A DNA stretch of 56,184 nucleotides from Bacteroidales bacterium UBA3290 (lineage in GTDB: Bacteria; Bacteroidota; Bacteroidia; Bacteroidales; UBA932). Location of the stretch: the NCBI GenBank assembly GCA_002361615.1, contig DETK01000033.1, forward strand, positions 89,731 to 145,914. The letters are read 5' to 3'. Numbering within the stretch: the first letter of the stretch is position 1; every line of letters begins with the position of its first letter. The notes below the pieces were generated by a model. That model worked only from the letters and a program-made list of their open reading frames with translations. It was not told where the DNA came from and made no database searches. Below are positions 1 to 8,697 of the stretch, piece by piece. The translations under genes and the position numbers were made by a program.

Positions 1-207
1 CGTCACGGCTACACCACCGTCACGAGCCACCGTTCCGGCGAGACCGAAGACACCACCATCGCCGACATCGCCGTGGCCACCAACAGCGGCCAGATCAAGA
101 CCGGTTCGCTCTCGCGTACCGACCGCATGGCGAAGTACAACCAGCTCATCCGCATCGAGGAGCAGCTCGGCGGCCGTGCCCGTTACGGCTTCACGAAGCT
201 TCGCTAA
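1..207 (+). CDS. eno: Enolase, C-terminal fragment (5' end outside window)
   Basis: The frame is open from base 1 to the TAA at 205-207 and encodes the last 68 residues of enolase, which interconverts 2-phosphoglycerate and phosphoenolpyruvate in cytoplasmic glycolysis. The fragment carries the very conserved C-terminal signature SHRSGETEDTTIADIAVA, followed by GQIKTGSLSRTDRMAKYNQL and IRIEEQLG. The Ser-His-Arg-Ser segment belongs to the phosphate-binding part of the active site. The start and most of the barrel lie upstream of the window. It is transcribed toward the next gene, which is on the opposite strand, and two hairpins separate them. The family assignment is essentially certain; paralogues cannot be judged from this fragment. 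Confidence 0.97.
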   Translation, partial: RHGYTTVTSHRSGETEDTTIADIAVATNSGQIKTGSLSRTDRMAKYNQLIRIEEQLGGRARYGFTKLR

Positions 208-221
208 TCTGATGGAGTTTT

Positions 222-242
222 ACCGGCTGTAGATCAGCCGGT
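222..242 (+). other. Small hairpin between eno stop and the terminator
   Basis: An 8-bp perfect stem (222-229 with 235-242, arm ACCGGCTG) has a 5-base loop and lies 14 bases after the enolase stop. It has no T-tract of its own and sits just before the main terminator hairpin. It may stabilise the 3' end of the eno transcript or simply be part of a two-hairpin terminator. Confidence 0.45.
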
Positions 243-248
243 TATAGA

Positions 249-281
249 AAACAGCCCACCTCGTATAGAGGTGGGCTGTTT
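249..281. terminator. Bidirectional rho-independent terminator between eno and the WG-repeat gene
   Basis: A 14-bp perfect stem (249-262 with 268-281, containing ACAGCCCACCTC) closes a 5-base loop. It is flanked by AGAAAA on the left and a T-rich tail on the right, so it can end transcription from both sides. It serves enolase on the plus strand and the gene ending at 300 on the minus strand. Confidence 0.85.
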
Positions 282-299
282 CTTGTATCCTGCTGACTG

Positions 300-2228
300 T
301 CAGCGAGTCCTTCTCCAGCTCCCGCCGGGGGCGGGGAGGCCGAACCCACTGTCCGCAGCCTGCTCGAGGGCGGAGAGGGTACGGGGAAGCTTCTCTGCAC
401 CGGGCATCTTGACGGTGCGGACGACGGAGCCGCGGAGATTGCTGCGCCAGCCGCTGCTTTGCGTATAATCCGGACGATAGGACCGCCCGGCACGCGGTGC
501 GAGGACGGCGATCCCCAGCCGTTCGAAGACCAGGATGCCTTCTGCTGCGAAGTCCGCATAGGGTATTTCCGCCAGCGTGCGCAGCCAGGTTCCGTCTTCT
601 TCGTAAAGAGAAAGGACAAGATGATAGCATTCGTCCGTTCCGTAAACGTCATCAACGGTGGCGTCGCTGCTTTTATAAACACGCTTGAGGCTGAGCCGGG
701 CGGTGCGGGCATTGTGGGGACCCCAGTAGATGATCTCTTCGCCGCCCATGCTGAAATAAGGGTCGGAGAAGCGGTCCTCAAAGCGGCAAGCCAGGTTTTC
801 GTAGAGTTCGACTTCCACTCCTTCTTTCCGGGAACGGACCGTGCAACTGACAATGTCGCCTATGTGGAAAGGGAACTGGAACAGCGGGTTGCGCATGGCA
901 TCGCGTTCCTTGTGGGCATATTGCCGGGAAGATTCCGGCGGCAGATAGGATGTGACGCCGATGTTGTCGCCTTCGATGATGGCGAGGTGCCGTTCGGTAA
1001 AGGGCTGCAGTTCCCATAGTCTTTCCAGATCGGCCGAGCGGATGCCCAGACCGCCGTAGATGTCGGAATGGTCCAACGACCGGTAACCGCTGAGCGAGAG
1101 GGTAAAGGAGGCTATATCCAACGCATTCGGGTCATTGAAGATCATCCAGCGCTCCTGGCCTTCCGCCACGTACACAACTCCTTCGTTGCACTCAGCTTCC
1201 AGATATCCCCAGCGGGAGACTTCTTCGACCAGCGTACCGTCGGACTCATAGAGAAGCGCTTTCAACGTATAGAGCTGCCTGCCAAGCGGATCTTCCATCG
1301 TATCGGGTGTTCCGGCTTCGGCAATGAAAGGCTCCAGCCGCAGGAAACGGTCGTAACCCCAGTCCAGGCGCAGGTCGCGGCAGAGGCCGGTCCGGCTGGA
1401 GCGCATCTCCAACTGCTTGACATTGTTGCGGTGCAGCCGGAGGCCGACGGGGCCGCTGTGCCAGGCCGCGGCGCGGACGGGATCGTCCATCGGATCATAA
1501 GGGGTGACGGCGCCGGGATGGCGGAAGGTTTCTCCGCGGTGGAGGTCTGCATCCCAGGTAGTCCTCGTAAAGTCCGTACCCAGCGTATGGAAATGGTTGC
1601 CCGAATGGGAAATGGCCAGGAACTCGAAGGGGAGCAGGACCTCGCCCGTATCGCTTACGACGCCGGTCAGGCCGGTGAGGGCTGATTTTGCAATGCCCGT
1701 TCCATTGCTGAAACTGGGCGCGGAGAGGAACTGGGGCGCGAAAAGTTCTGTCCCATCCATCTCGTAAACGCCCCAGAGCAGCGAGCCTTCCAGCCATTCA
1801 TCCCGCGCGGGACGCTGGGCCGTGATCAGGCCGCCATTCTTGGGAATGTTCACCGAATGGCAGTCGACCGGGATAATGATCCGGCCGGATCGGTCGGCAA
1901 CCCCGCGCAGTTTCGTACGGCCTTCCTTGCGCATGACCTCGCAGAGGCCGTTCTTGTCAAATTTCTTGATATCGTCATATTCGGCGGTCAGGATCAGTTC
2001 CCCGGTTTCGTCGATCAGGCCCTTGTAGCCGTCGATGGTTACTTCCGCGAAACCGTCGTTGAAACGCGAGGCGCCGTCGAAGCGGGGTTCGATCACCCAG
2101 GTCTTGTTCTTGGCCTGATAGCCGTATTTTTTCGTCTGCTTGTCCCGGACGGGCTTGAGGTCCTGGGCGGCAATGGGCAGTGCGACAAGCGCTGCCAGCA
2201 GGCAAAGAAGGATGGTTTTGGTTTTCAT
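300..2228 (-). CDS. Secreted WG-repeat protein
   Basis: This 642-residue protein has a Sec signal peptide (about residues 1-21, ending ALPIAAQ). The first ~220 residues contain several WG (KWG) type beta repeats: phrases such as KYGYQAKNKTWVIEPRF and YKGLIDETGELIL repeat the pattern 'the gene product is G-x-I-D..G.-I.P-x-(Y/F)-D'. The C-terminal two thirds have no family I recognise. WG repeats are common in secreted or periplasmic Bacteroidetes proteins, mostly of unknown role, so no activity is assigned. The start ATG is 3 bp from the stop of the upstream metal-exporter gene, which indicates co-transcription. The stop is followed at once by the bidirectional terminator, so this is the last gene of the minus-strand run. 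The C-terminal end is basic and proline-rich, which is unusual for an exported protein. Confidence 0.8.
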   Translation of the reverse strand: MKTKTILLCLLAALVALPIAAQDLKPVRDKQTKKYGYQAKNKTWVIEPRFDGASRFNDGFAEVTIDGYKGLIDETGELILTAEYDDIKKFDKNGLCEVMRKEGRTKLRGVADRSGRIIIPVDCHSVNIPKNGGLITAQRPARDEWLEGSLLWGVYEMDGTELFAPQFLSAPSFSNGTGIAKSALTGLTGVVSDTGEVLLPFEFLAISHSGNHFHTLGTDFTRTTWDADLHRGETFRHPGAVTPYDPMDDPVRAAAWHSGPVGLRLHRNNVKQLEMRSSRTGLCRDLRLDWGYDRFLRLEPFIAEAGTPDTMEDPLGRQLYTLKALLYESDGTLVEEVSRWGYLEAECNEGVVYVAEGQERWMIFNDPNALDIASFTLSLSGYRSLDHSDIYGGLGIRSADLERLWELQPFTERHLAIIEGDNIGVTSYLPPESSRQYAHKERDAMRNPLFQFPFHIGDIVSCTVRSRKEGVEVELYENLACRFEDRFSDPYFSMGGEEIIYWGPHNARTARLSLKRVYKSSDATVDDVYGTDECYHLVLSLYEEDGTWLRTLAEIPYADFAAEGILVFERLGIAVLAPRAGRSYRPDYTQSSGWRSNLRGSVVRTVKMPGAEKLPRTLSALEQAADSGFGLPAPGGSWRRTR

Positions 2229-2231
2229 ACC

Positions 2232-3332
2232 CTAAAAGATTGCATAAGCGGCAAAACCGACGATGAGGGCGACGATGCAGTTGATGACCTTGGCACGTAA
2301 GAATGCCTTTTTGGATTCGGCCAGCAGGGGCAGGGAGGCGTGACCGTCCTGCGAGATGCAGCTGGCAAGGAGTACAGGAGCCGGAACCACTCCGGCCGCG
2401 AAGAGCGTGACAAAGATCAAATGCGGCCCGGATTCGGGGATGATGCCGATGAGCGTGGCCAGCAGGATCATCAGCGGAATGTTGGCGCTGATCCAGGTGC
2501 TGACATCCACCAGTTCCGTGATGAATCCCAGCGCGATCAGGACACCGAAGGTCCAGGCGAAGATCTTGGGCACGTGGCGGACGATGATGTGATGCCACAG
2601 ATGCTCTTCCACGAAGTGGTCGGAACCGAATGCCGCGACACCGAGCATGATGACGCTGATGGCAGCGAAGACCATATTCATCCAGTCTTCACTCAGCAGG
2701 TTGAAGCCGCCGTGTTCGGGCTCTTCCATCCCTTCGTGCTCGTGTTCGAGCATGCCGCTGGCCAGCGCATAGATATAGAGGCCGATGCCGAGGAAAAGGA
2801 TGGCCCTTTTCCAGGTGAAGAAATGCCGCTGCTTCTTTTCCCCTGCTTTCTTGGAAGTTCCGTGTTCGTGTTTCTCGTGGATATCTTCTTCGTGGAGATT
2901 CAGCTCGTCGCAGGACTTCAGCGTGTAGGGCTTCAGGCCGAGTTTCGGTCCGACATAGTCGATCAGGACGCCTGTCACGATACCGATGACCAGGATCAGA
3001 GCGGAGATCCAGAGCGCTTTGCCGGGGAAGAGCGTCAGCATGACGAAGGCTTCGTCGCCGGAAGTGGCGATGAGCATCGCTACCAGCGCTCCGAAGCTGA
3101 TCATTCCGTGGGAAAAGAGCGAAACCGAAGCGAATCCGCCCATGCAGCCCGGAATCCATCCCAGCAGCGCGGAGACCACGATCTGCCCGAATTTTGAACC
3201 GCGGAGCCGCGTGAAAAAACGTCCGCCCGAAGAGATGTTCAGGCTTTCAATCATCAACATCATCATCACCACCATGCCGGTGATGAGCACGGCCGCACGC
3301 AGGGCGTCCAACAAGATATCGGCTATATCCAT
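2232..3332 (-). CDS. Putative 10-TM metal (manganese/heavy-metal) exporter, ArsP_2 family
   Basis: The product is a 366-residue polytopic inner-membrane protein. Two related halves are visible. The first has GWIPGCMGG (about 58-66) followed by SGDEAF (91-96); the second has GIIPESGPH (296-304) followed by SQDGHASLP (327-335). This antiparallel-repeat layout with conserved Pro/Gly and acidic residues is typical of the 10-TM heavy-metal exporter family annotated as putative manganese transporter. Between the halves lies a hydrophilic His/Glu-rich stretch (146-157, HEEDIHEKHEHG) and a second cluster at 196-207, likely metal-binding. Efflux of Mn2+ or a similar divalent ion is inferred from the family, not proven. 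The gene is 3 bp from both neighbours, so it belongs to the same operon. No yybP-ykoY-like leader is possible in so short a gap. Confidence 0.82.
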   Translation of the reverse strand: MDIADILLDALRAAVLITGMVVMMMLMIESLNISSGGRFFTRLRGSKFGQIVVSALLGWIPGCMGGFASVSLFSHGMISFGALVAMLIATSGDEAFVMLTLFPGKALWISALILVIGIVTGVLIDYVGPKLGLKPYTLKSCDELNLHEEDIHEKHEHGTSKKAGEKKQRHFFTWKRAILFLGIGLYIYALASGMLEHEHEGMEEPEHGGFNLLSEDWMNMVFAAISVIMLGVAAFGSDHFVEEHLWHHIIVRHVPKIFAWTFGVLIALGFITELVDVSTWISANIPLMILLATLIGIIPESGPHLIFVTLFAAGVVPAPVLLASCISQDGHASLPLLAESKKAFLRAKVINCIVALIVGFAAYAIF

Positions 3333-3335
3333 TTG

Positions 3336-4766
3336 TTAACCTTGTCCTTGTGAAGGTACTTTGATAAAACCGTCGGAAGGATTCCAGGCGGTGTGTTTCA
3401 GGGTGCGGACGAAGATCATCCCGCCGCAGCGGATGTAGAGTTTCTGTCCCGTGAAGCAGAGGGCGCTGATCGTTCGGGAGGGGAGGTTGAGAATGGCCCG
3501 CACGCGGCCGTTCTGGTCGCAGACCTGGATGCCGAAAGGCGTGGCCACGTAGAGGTTGCCCAGTGTGTCGAAGGCCAGGTCTCGGGCGATCGGCCCTTCG
3601 AGCGCGTGGTTGTCGGGATTATGGAGCCAGTAGAACTGTTCCTGGGCAGAGCGGGCTCCGTCTTTTCCGACCAGTGCACAAAGCAGCCAGTTGGAATCGT
3701 CTTCCACGCTCACTTCCAGTTTGCCGGAAGGGTAGAGAAGCGTTGTGACAGGATGCTGCAGGCGGTTGCGCACGGCACCGGGAACCTCGTCCGGAGCGAG
3801 CAGCATCCAGCCCGATTCGTGCGCATCCCCCGTGCCGAGCAGCGACTGGAGCATATCGTTACGCGATGCTCCGGCCTTGACAGGTGCAGGCCAGCCTTTC
3901 CAGAGCCAGCGCATCGCGTCGGGAAACATCTTCGTTCCGTGCCAGATACTGTGGCCGCCGCGGTCCCAGTGGGCGATCTCCTCGTATCCTGCGAAGTCGA
4001 GGGCCGATTCCATCAGCAGGTTCTGCTCCCACCATTCGCCGAAGAGCGGGTTCCAGGCATCCTTCATCCCGTCCTGCAGGAAAATGCGCAACGGTTTGGG
4101 CTCGTACTTGCGCAGAAGGGCAGGGTATTCGTTTCCACCCCGCATTGCGACATAAGTTCCCACCGAGCTATAGACGCGGTGGAAGAGGTCGGGCCGGAAG
4201 AAGGCGGCGGAGAAGGCGGCGATGCCGCTGCTGCTGGCGCCGCAGATGGCCCGGTCGTCGGGATTGTGCGACAAGCGTACCCGCCGGCCGTCGGGCGTGA
4301 CTAGTTGTTCGACCATCGGAAGGATTTCCTCTTCGAGGAAACGGGCAAATGTCCCGTCGGTGCGGTCGAACTCGTTGCTGCGGTTGTAGCGGAGCACGTT
4401 CCCGTCAGCATCGTACGAGACGCCCGGTTGGACGAACACCCCGATGGTCACCGGCATCTGGCCGCAGGCGATCAGATTGTCCAGCACCGTCGTGGCGTTG
4501 AACAAGATGCCGTCCAATCCTACGAGCACGCAGGCAGGCGTGGAGCCGTCATACTGTACCGGCACATAGACCTGCCATTCCCGCCGCGTCTGGGGATAGA
4601 TCTTCGAGTCGGAGAATTCTCCCTTGAGAATCAATCCCTTGAGCGAATCTGCCACCGGAGCGGATGCCGGATCGTCGGGATACTGCGCATTGTGCCGGAG
4701 CTCTTGCGCCACAGACGTCCCGACAGACAAGACGGTCAGGCAAACGATGAAAAGCAAACGGTTCAT
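3336..4766 (-). CDS. Secreted alpha/beta-hydrolase esterase (CE1/enterochelin-esterase-like) with a partial beta-propeller tail
   Basis: The 476-residue precursor has a signal peptide (1-20, ending TSVAQ). An esterase-D/CE1-like domain spans about 40-300, with the nucleophile elbow GASSSG at 176-181 (Ser178) and the catalytic His in GGHSIWHG (His272). An acidic residue around 232-236 is the likely third member of the triad. Residues ~370-476 resemble the last blades of an SMP-30/gluconolactonase propeller (LAFDTLGNLYVATPFGIQVC), too short for a complete six-blade propeller. The start at 4766 is chosen because its ATG overlaps the upstream stop as ATGA and directly precedes the signal peptide; an open frame upstream to 4826 lacks one. 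The substrate is unknown; hydrolysis of esters on plant or microbial polysaccharides is the usual role of such proteins. Confidence 0.82.
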   Translation of the reverse strand: MNRLLFIVCLTVLSVGTSVAQELRHNAQYPDDPASAPVADSLKGLILKGEFSDSKIYPQTRREWQVYVPVQYDGSTPACVLVGLDGILFNATTVLDNLIACGQMPVTIGVFVQPGVSYDADGNVLRYNRSNEFDRTDGTFARFLEEEILPMVEQLVTPDGRRVRLSHNPDDRAICGASSSGIAAFSAAFFRPDLFHRVYSSVGTYVAMRGGNEYPALLRKYEPKPLRIFLQDGMKDAWNPLFGEWWEQNLLMESALDFAGYEEIAHWDRGGHSIWHGTKMFPDAMRWLWKGWPAPVKAGASRNDMLQSLLGTGDAHESGWMLLAPDEVPGAVRNRLQHPVTTLLYPSGKLEVSVEDDSNWLLCALVGKDGARSAQEQFYWLHNPDNHALEGPIARDLAFDTLGNLYVATPFGIQVCDQNGRVRAILNLPSRTISALCFTGQKLYIRCGGMIFVRTLKHTAWNPSDGFIKVPSQGQG

Positions 4767-5890
4767 GATAATTCTTTGGCATAGCATCTTGCACGCTTGT
4801 GGAGGCGGTTTTCGAAGCGGTTCCACATATTCTGGACACTGTTGTTGTCTTCCAGCTCACGCGTCGATTCGAGGTACTTGATCCCGTAGCTGTGGATGGC
4901 AGGCGCTACCTTGTCGAAGATCATCGCATTGAGCCCCTTGTTCTTGTACTGGTCCGAGATGCCGATCAGCAGCAGGTCCACCGTGTCGTTGTGCCTGAGC
5001 GCGTGCAGGATGTGCCGGAAACCGAAGGGAAAGAGTTTTCCCTTGCACTTCTGCAGCGCCTTCGAAAGCGAGGGGATGCTGATTCCGAAGGCCACCACCT
5101 GGTCGCTCTCGTCGAGGATGATCGAGACGAAGTCCGTGTTGAGGTTCGGAACGAACTGATGGATCAGGTCGTCGATCTGTCCTTCCGACAGTTCCGAGAA
5201 CCCATGGATGTCACGATAGGTCTCATTGAGCACTCTCGCGCACTGCGGGAAGTAGGACACCATCTGCTTCTTGGTCCGGATGTCGGCCTGGTGCAACTTG
5301 TAGCGCGTGGCGATGAGTTTGGCGGGGTGGCTGAACCACGTTTCGATGTCGTCGGGCATCAGGATCTGGTATTCCACCCAGTCCGTGTCCTTGGCGTAGC
5401 CGCGACGCAGCAGCTGCGGTTCATAGTAGGGGAAGTTGTACTTGCCGTAAGCCGTCGGCAACTCGTCGAATCCGGCCACCAGGACGCCGGATGCGTCGAA
5501 CTCGAGGAAGCCGAGCGGTCCGTTCATGACCTTCATCCCTTTCTCGCGCGCCCAGGCTTCCACCGTGTCGAAAAGTGCGTCGACCACCGTGTCGTCGTCG
5601 ATGAAGTCCATGAAGCCGAACCGGGCGAAATCGATCCCCATCTTCTGGTTGTACTGGTGGTTGATGATGCCGGCGATACGGCCCACGATGGCCCCTTTCT
5701 CATTCCGGGCCAGCCAGTACTTGCCTTCGCAGAATTCGAAAGCATGGTTCTTCTTCGGGTCCAGGACATCGCGGTCCCCGCTTTCGAGCGTAGGTACATA
5801 GTAGGGATTGTCCTTGTAAAGTGCGTTCGGATAATGCACGAACTGCCGGAGGTCTTTCTTTGTAACTACTTCCTGAATAGTAACTTTCAT
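4763..5890 (-). CDS. GNAT-fold acyltransferase-like protein, function unknown
   Basis: This 375-residue cytoplasmic protein belongs to a conserved family, widespread in Bacteroidetes, that is usually annotated as hypothetical or GNAT family. It begins MKVTIQEVVTKKDLRQFV and contains the early motif YKDNPYYVPTL, a GNAT-like core with GAIVGRIAGIINHQYN (about 66-81), and a later MNGPLGFLEFDASGVLV segment. The C-terminal half has the second GNAT-like stretch KGLNAMIFDKV. No signal peptide or membrane segment is seen. The stop overlaps the esterase start by 4 bp (ATGA), and the start lies 20 bp after the uvrA stop. The substrate is unknown; acyl transfer is inferred from the fold only. Confidence 0.75.
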   Translation of the reverse strand: MKVTIQEVVTKKDLRQFVHYPNALYKDNPYYVPTLESGDRDVLDPKKNHAFEFCEGKYWLARNEKGAIVGRIAGIINHQYNQKMGIDFARFGFMDFIDDDTVVDALFDTVEAWAREKGMKVMNGPLGFLEFDASGVLVAGFDELPTAYGKYNFPYYEPQLLRRGYAKDTDWVEYQILMPDDIETWFSHPAKLIATRYKLHQADIRTKKQMVSYFPQCARVLNETYRDIHGFSELSEGQIDDLIHQFVPNLNTDFVSIILDESDQVVAFGISIPSLSKALQKCKGKLFPFGFRHILHALRHNDTVDLLLIGISDQYKNKGLNAMIFDKVAPAIHSYGIKYLESTRELEDNNSVQNMWNRFENRLHKRARCYAKELS

Positions 5891-5910
5891 GGGTTTAGGT
5901 ATCTATTGTT

Positions 5911-8697
5911 TCATTGTTTTTCTGTCTCTTCGCGCAGGGCCTGGCCGGTCCAGGTGCCGGTCTTGGCAAGGTCTTCGGGTGTTCCTTCGAAGACCACCTC
6001 GCCGCCTTCATCTCCGGCGTCGGGCCCCAGGTCGATCACCCAGTCGGCTGCACGGATCACGTCGAGGTTGTGTTCCACCACTACGATGGAGTGACCGCGG
6101 TCGATCAGGGCGTTGAACGCCTTGAGCAGTTTCTCGATGTCGTGGAAATGCAGGCCCGTGGTCGGTTCGTCGAAGATGAACAGGATCGATCCCCTCGCAT
6201 CGAAATCCTTGCCCAGGAAAGAGGCCAGCTTGATGCGCTGGCTCTCGCCGCCGCTGAGCGAGCTGCTGCGCTGGCCCAGGCTGAGATAAGACAGGCCCAC
6301 ATCGACCAGCGGCTGCAGCCGTTCGGCGATGCGGCGGGCCATCGGGTCGGGCTGGGATCCGAAGAAGGCGATGGCCTCCTCCACACTCATGTCGAGCACC
6401 TCGCTGATGTTCTTGCCCTGGTATTTCACTTCCAGGATGTCGCTTTGGAAACGTCGTCCGCCGCAGGCCTCGCAAACCATCTCCACGTCGGCCATGAACT
6501 GCATCGGGATGCGGATCACGCCTTCACCCAGGCATTCGGGGCAGCGCCCGCCGTCGATGTTGAACGAGAAATGGGAATGACCGTAACCGTTCATCTTGGC
6601 ATAGGGCTGTTCGGAAAAGAGCTTGCGGATATCGTCGTATACCTTCAGATAGGTGACGGGGTTGGAACGCGAACTCTTTCCGATCGGGTTCTGGTCGATA
6701 TATTCGATGGAGGAGACCTTGCCCAGGTCGCCCCGGAGTTCCTTGAAGATGCCGGGCTTGCTGCCCACCTGGTTGAGATGGCGGTAGAGGGCGGGGTAGA
6801 GGATGTCGCCCACCAGTGAACTCTTGCCGCTGCCGCTTACCCCGGTGACGACAGTCAGACAGCGGAGCGGGAAGCGGACGGAGATGTTCTTCAGGTTGTT
6901 TTCCCGGGCGCCGACGACTTCGACGGCATACTTCCAGCTGCGCTTGCGGGCGGGGACCGGAATCGTCCTTGCCCCCGACAGGTAGTCGAGCGTCAGGGAA
7001 TGGGCACCAGTGCGGAGTCCGTCGGCGATCGTGCCTTGATAGACGACGCGGCCGCCGCCGTTGCCGGCTAACGGGCCGATGTCGATGAGCTGGTCGGCTG
7101 CTTCGATGATGTGGCGGTCGTGTTCCACCACGATCACCGTGTTGCCCAGGTCGCGGAGCCGCAGCAGCACGCCGATCAGGCGCTGGGTGTCGCGCTCGTG
7201 CAGGCCGATGCTCGGCTCGTCGAGGATGTACATCGAACCGACCAGGTTGTTGCCCAGCGAACTGACCAGGCTGATGCGCTGGCTTTCACCGCCGCTGAGC
7301 GTGTTGGAGGCACGGCTCAAGGTGAGGTAGGACAATCCGACATCGCAGATGTATTGCAGGCGGGAACGGATCTCGCGCAGCGGACGTTCGGCCACCGTGC
7401 GGTCGTAGTCATCGAGTTCGAGCCGGTCGAAAAAGACAGACAGCTCGCCGACCGGCATCGTCATCAGTTCGTGGATGTTCTTCCCGCCGACCTTGACGTA
7501 GAGCGCTTCGGGCCGCAGGCGCGATCCTCCGCAGGCATGGCAGGTGGTCTTGCCCGAATAGCGGCTGAGCATGTATTTGTACTGGATCTTGTAGCGCTGG
7601 CTCTCGACCCATTTGAAGAAAGGCGTGATGCCGGTGAAGTATTCGTTGCCTTCCCAGAGCACTTTCTTCTGTTCGGGCGTAAGCTCGATATACGGCTTGT
7701 GGATGGGGAAGTCGAACTTGTAGGCGTTCATCACCAGCTCTTCGTTGAGCTGTTTCATCATCTCGCCCCGCCAGCAGGCGATGGCGCCCTGATAGACGCT
7801 CAGGGTCGGATCGGGGATGACGAGGCCTTCGTCGATACCTATGGTTTTGCCGTAGCCGCCGCAGACCGGACAGGCGCCGAGCGGGCTGTTGTAGCTGAAC
7901 AGGTGCTCGGTAGGCTGTTCGAAACGCATGCCGTCGGCTTCGAAGAGATTCGAGAAGTTGCGGAAGCCTGCGTTCTGGTTCCAGACGCAGAGGTAGCCGC
8001 CGCCCTGGGCGAAGGCGGTCTGAACAGAGTCGAGGGCGCGGCTTACGGTATCTTCGTCGTCGTCGACCGTGAGGCGGTCGACGAGCAGGAGCCATTCGTC
8101 CTCAAAATCCGCGATATGCTGCAAGGCCTCTTCCATCTTGGCCATACGGCCGTCGCGCGTGGCCAGGCGCGTGAAACCTTCTTCCTTGAGATTGAGCAGT
8201 TTTTCGACCTTGCGGTCTTCCTTCCAGCGGATGTCGGCCAGGATCAGGGCCGTGGATCCTTTCTCGAGGGTGGTCAGATAATCCACGACGTTCTTGGCCG
8301 TGTCGCAGCGCACTTCCCGTCCGGAAACCGGGGAATAGGTCTTGCCGATCCGGGCGAAAAGCAGGCGCAGATGGTCGTAGATTTCGGTGCTGGTGCCCAC
8401 GGTCGAACGGGGATTGCGGGTGCCGGTCTTCTGCTCGATGGCGATGGCCGGCGGGATGCCCGTGATCAGGTCGACGTCGGGCTTGCTCATACGGCCGAGG
8501 AACTGGCGTGCGAAGGAGGAGAGGCTTTCGGCAAAGCGGCGCTGCCCTTCGGCGAAAAGGGTGTCGAAAGCCAGCGAACTCTTGCCGCTGCCCGACAGGC
8601 CGGTAATCACGACCAGTTTTCCCAGCGGAATGTCGATGTCGATGTTCTGCAGGTTGTTAACCCTGGCGCCTCTTATGTGTATCTCCTTTTTCTCCAT
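5911..8697 (-). CDS. uvrA: Excinuclease ABC subunit A (DNA damage recognition ATPase)
   Basis: The product is a 928-residue UvrA with two ABC ATPase modules. Walker A motifs GLSGSGKSS lie at 33-41 and GVSGSGKSS near 613-622, each followed later by LSGGESQRI signatures. Two zinc modules carry CPVCGG/CHACGG (about 274 and 386) and CPECLGEG/CEACGG (about 717 and 741). With UvrB and UvrC it scans DNA for bulky lesions in nucleotide excision repair. The region between the first Walker A and the first zinc module is long enough to hold the UvrB-binding domain. Wording such as GRMSKPDVDLITGIPPAIA resembles the second of two UvrA paralogues that I recall in Bacteroidetes, so another uvrA may exist elsewhere. 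The start overlaps the 3' end of the RSH gene by 41 bp, so translation is likely coupled. Confidence 0.95.
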   Translation of the reverse strand: MEKKEIHIRGARVNNLQNIDIDIPLGKLVVITGLSGSGKSSLAFDTLFAEGQRRFAESLSSFARQFLGRMSKPDVDLITGIPPAIAIEQKTGTRNPRSTVGTSTEIYDHLRLLFARIGKTYSPVSGREVRCDTAKNVVDYLTTLEKGSTALILADIRWKEDRKVEKLLNLKEEGFTRLATRDGRMAKMEEALQHIADFEDEWLLLVDRLTVDDDEDTVSRALDSVQTAFAQGGGYLCVWNQNAGFRNFSNLFEADGMRFEQPTEHLFSYNSPLGACPVCGGYGKTIGIDEGLVIPDPTLSVYQGAIACWRGEMMKQLNEELVMNAYKFDFPIHKPYIELTPEQKKVLWEGNEYFTGITPFFKWVESQRYKIQYKYMLSRYSGKTTCHACGGSRLRPEALYVKVGGKNIHELMTMPVGELSVFFDRLELDDYDRTVAERPLREIRSRLQYICDVGLSYLTLSRASNTLSGGESQRISLVSSLGNNLVGSMYILDEPSIGLHERDTQRLIGVLLRLRDLGNTVIVVEHDRHIIEAADQLIDIGPLAGNGGGRVVYQGTIADGLRTGAHSLTLDYLSGARTIPVPARKRSWKYAVEVVGARENNLKNISVRFPLRCLTVVTGVSGSGKSSLVGDILYPALYRHLNQVGSKPGIFKELRGDLGKVSSIEYIDQNPIGKSSRSNPVTYLKVYDDIRKLFSEQPYAKMNGYGHSHFSFNIDGGRCPECLGEGVIRIPMQFMADVEMVCEACGGRRFQSDILEVKYQGKNISEVLDMSVEEAIAFFGSQPDPMARRIAERLQPLVDVGLSYLSLGQRSSSLSGGESQRIKLASFLGKDFDARGSILFIFDEPTTGLHFHDIEKLLKAFNALIDRGHSIVVVEHNLDVIRAADWVIDLGPDAGDEGGEVVFEGTPEDLAKTGTWTGQALREETEKQ

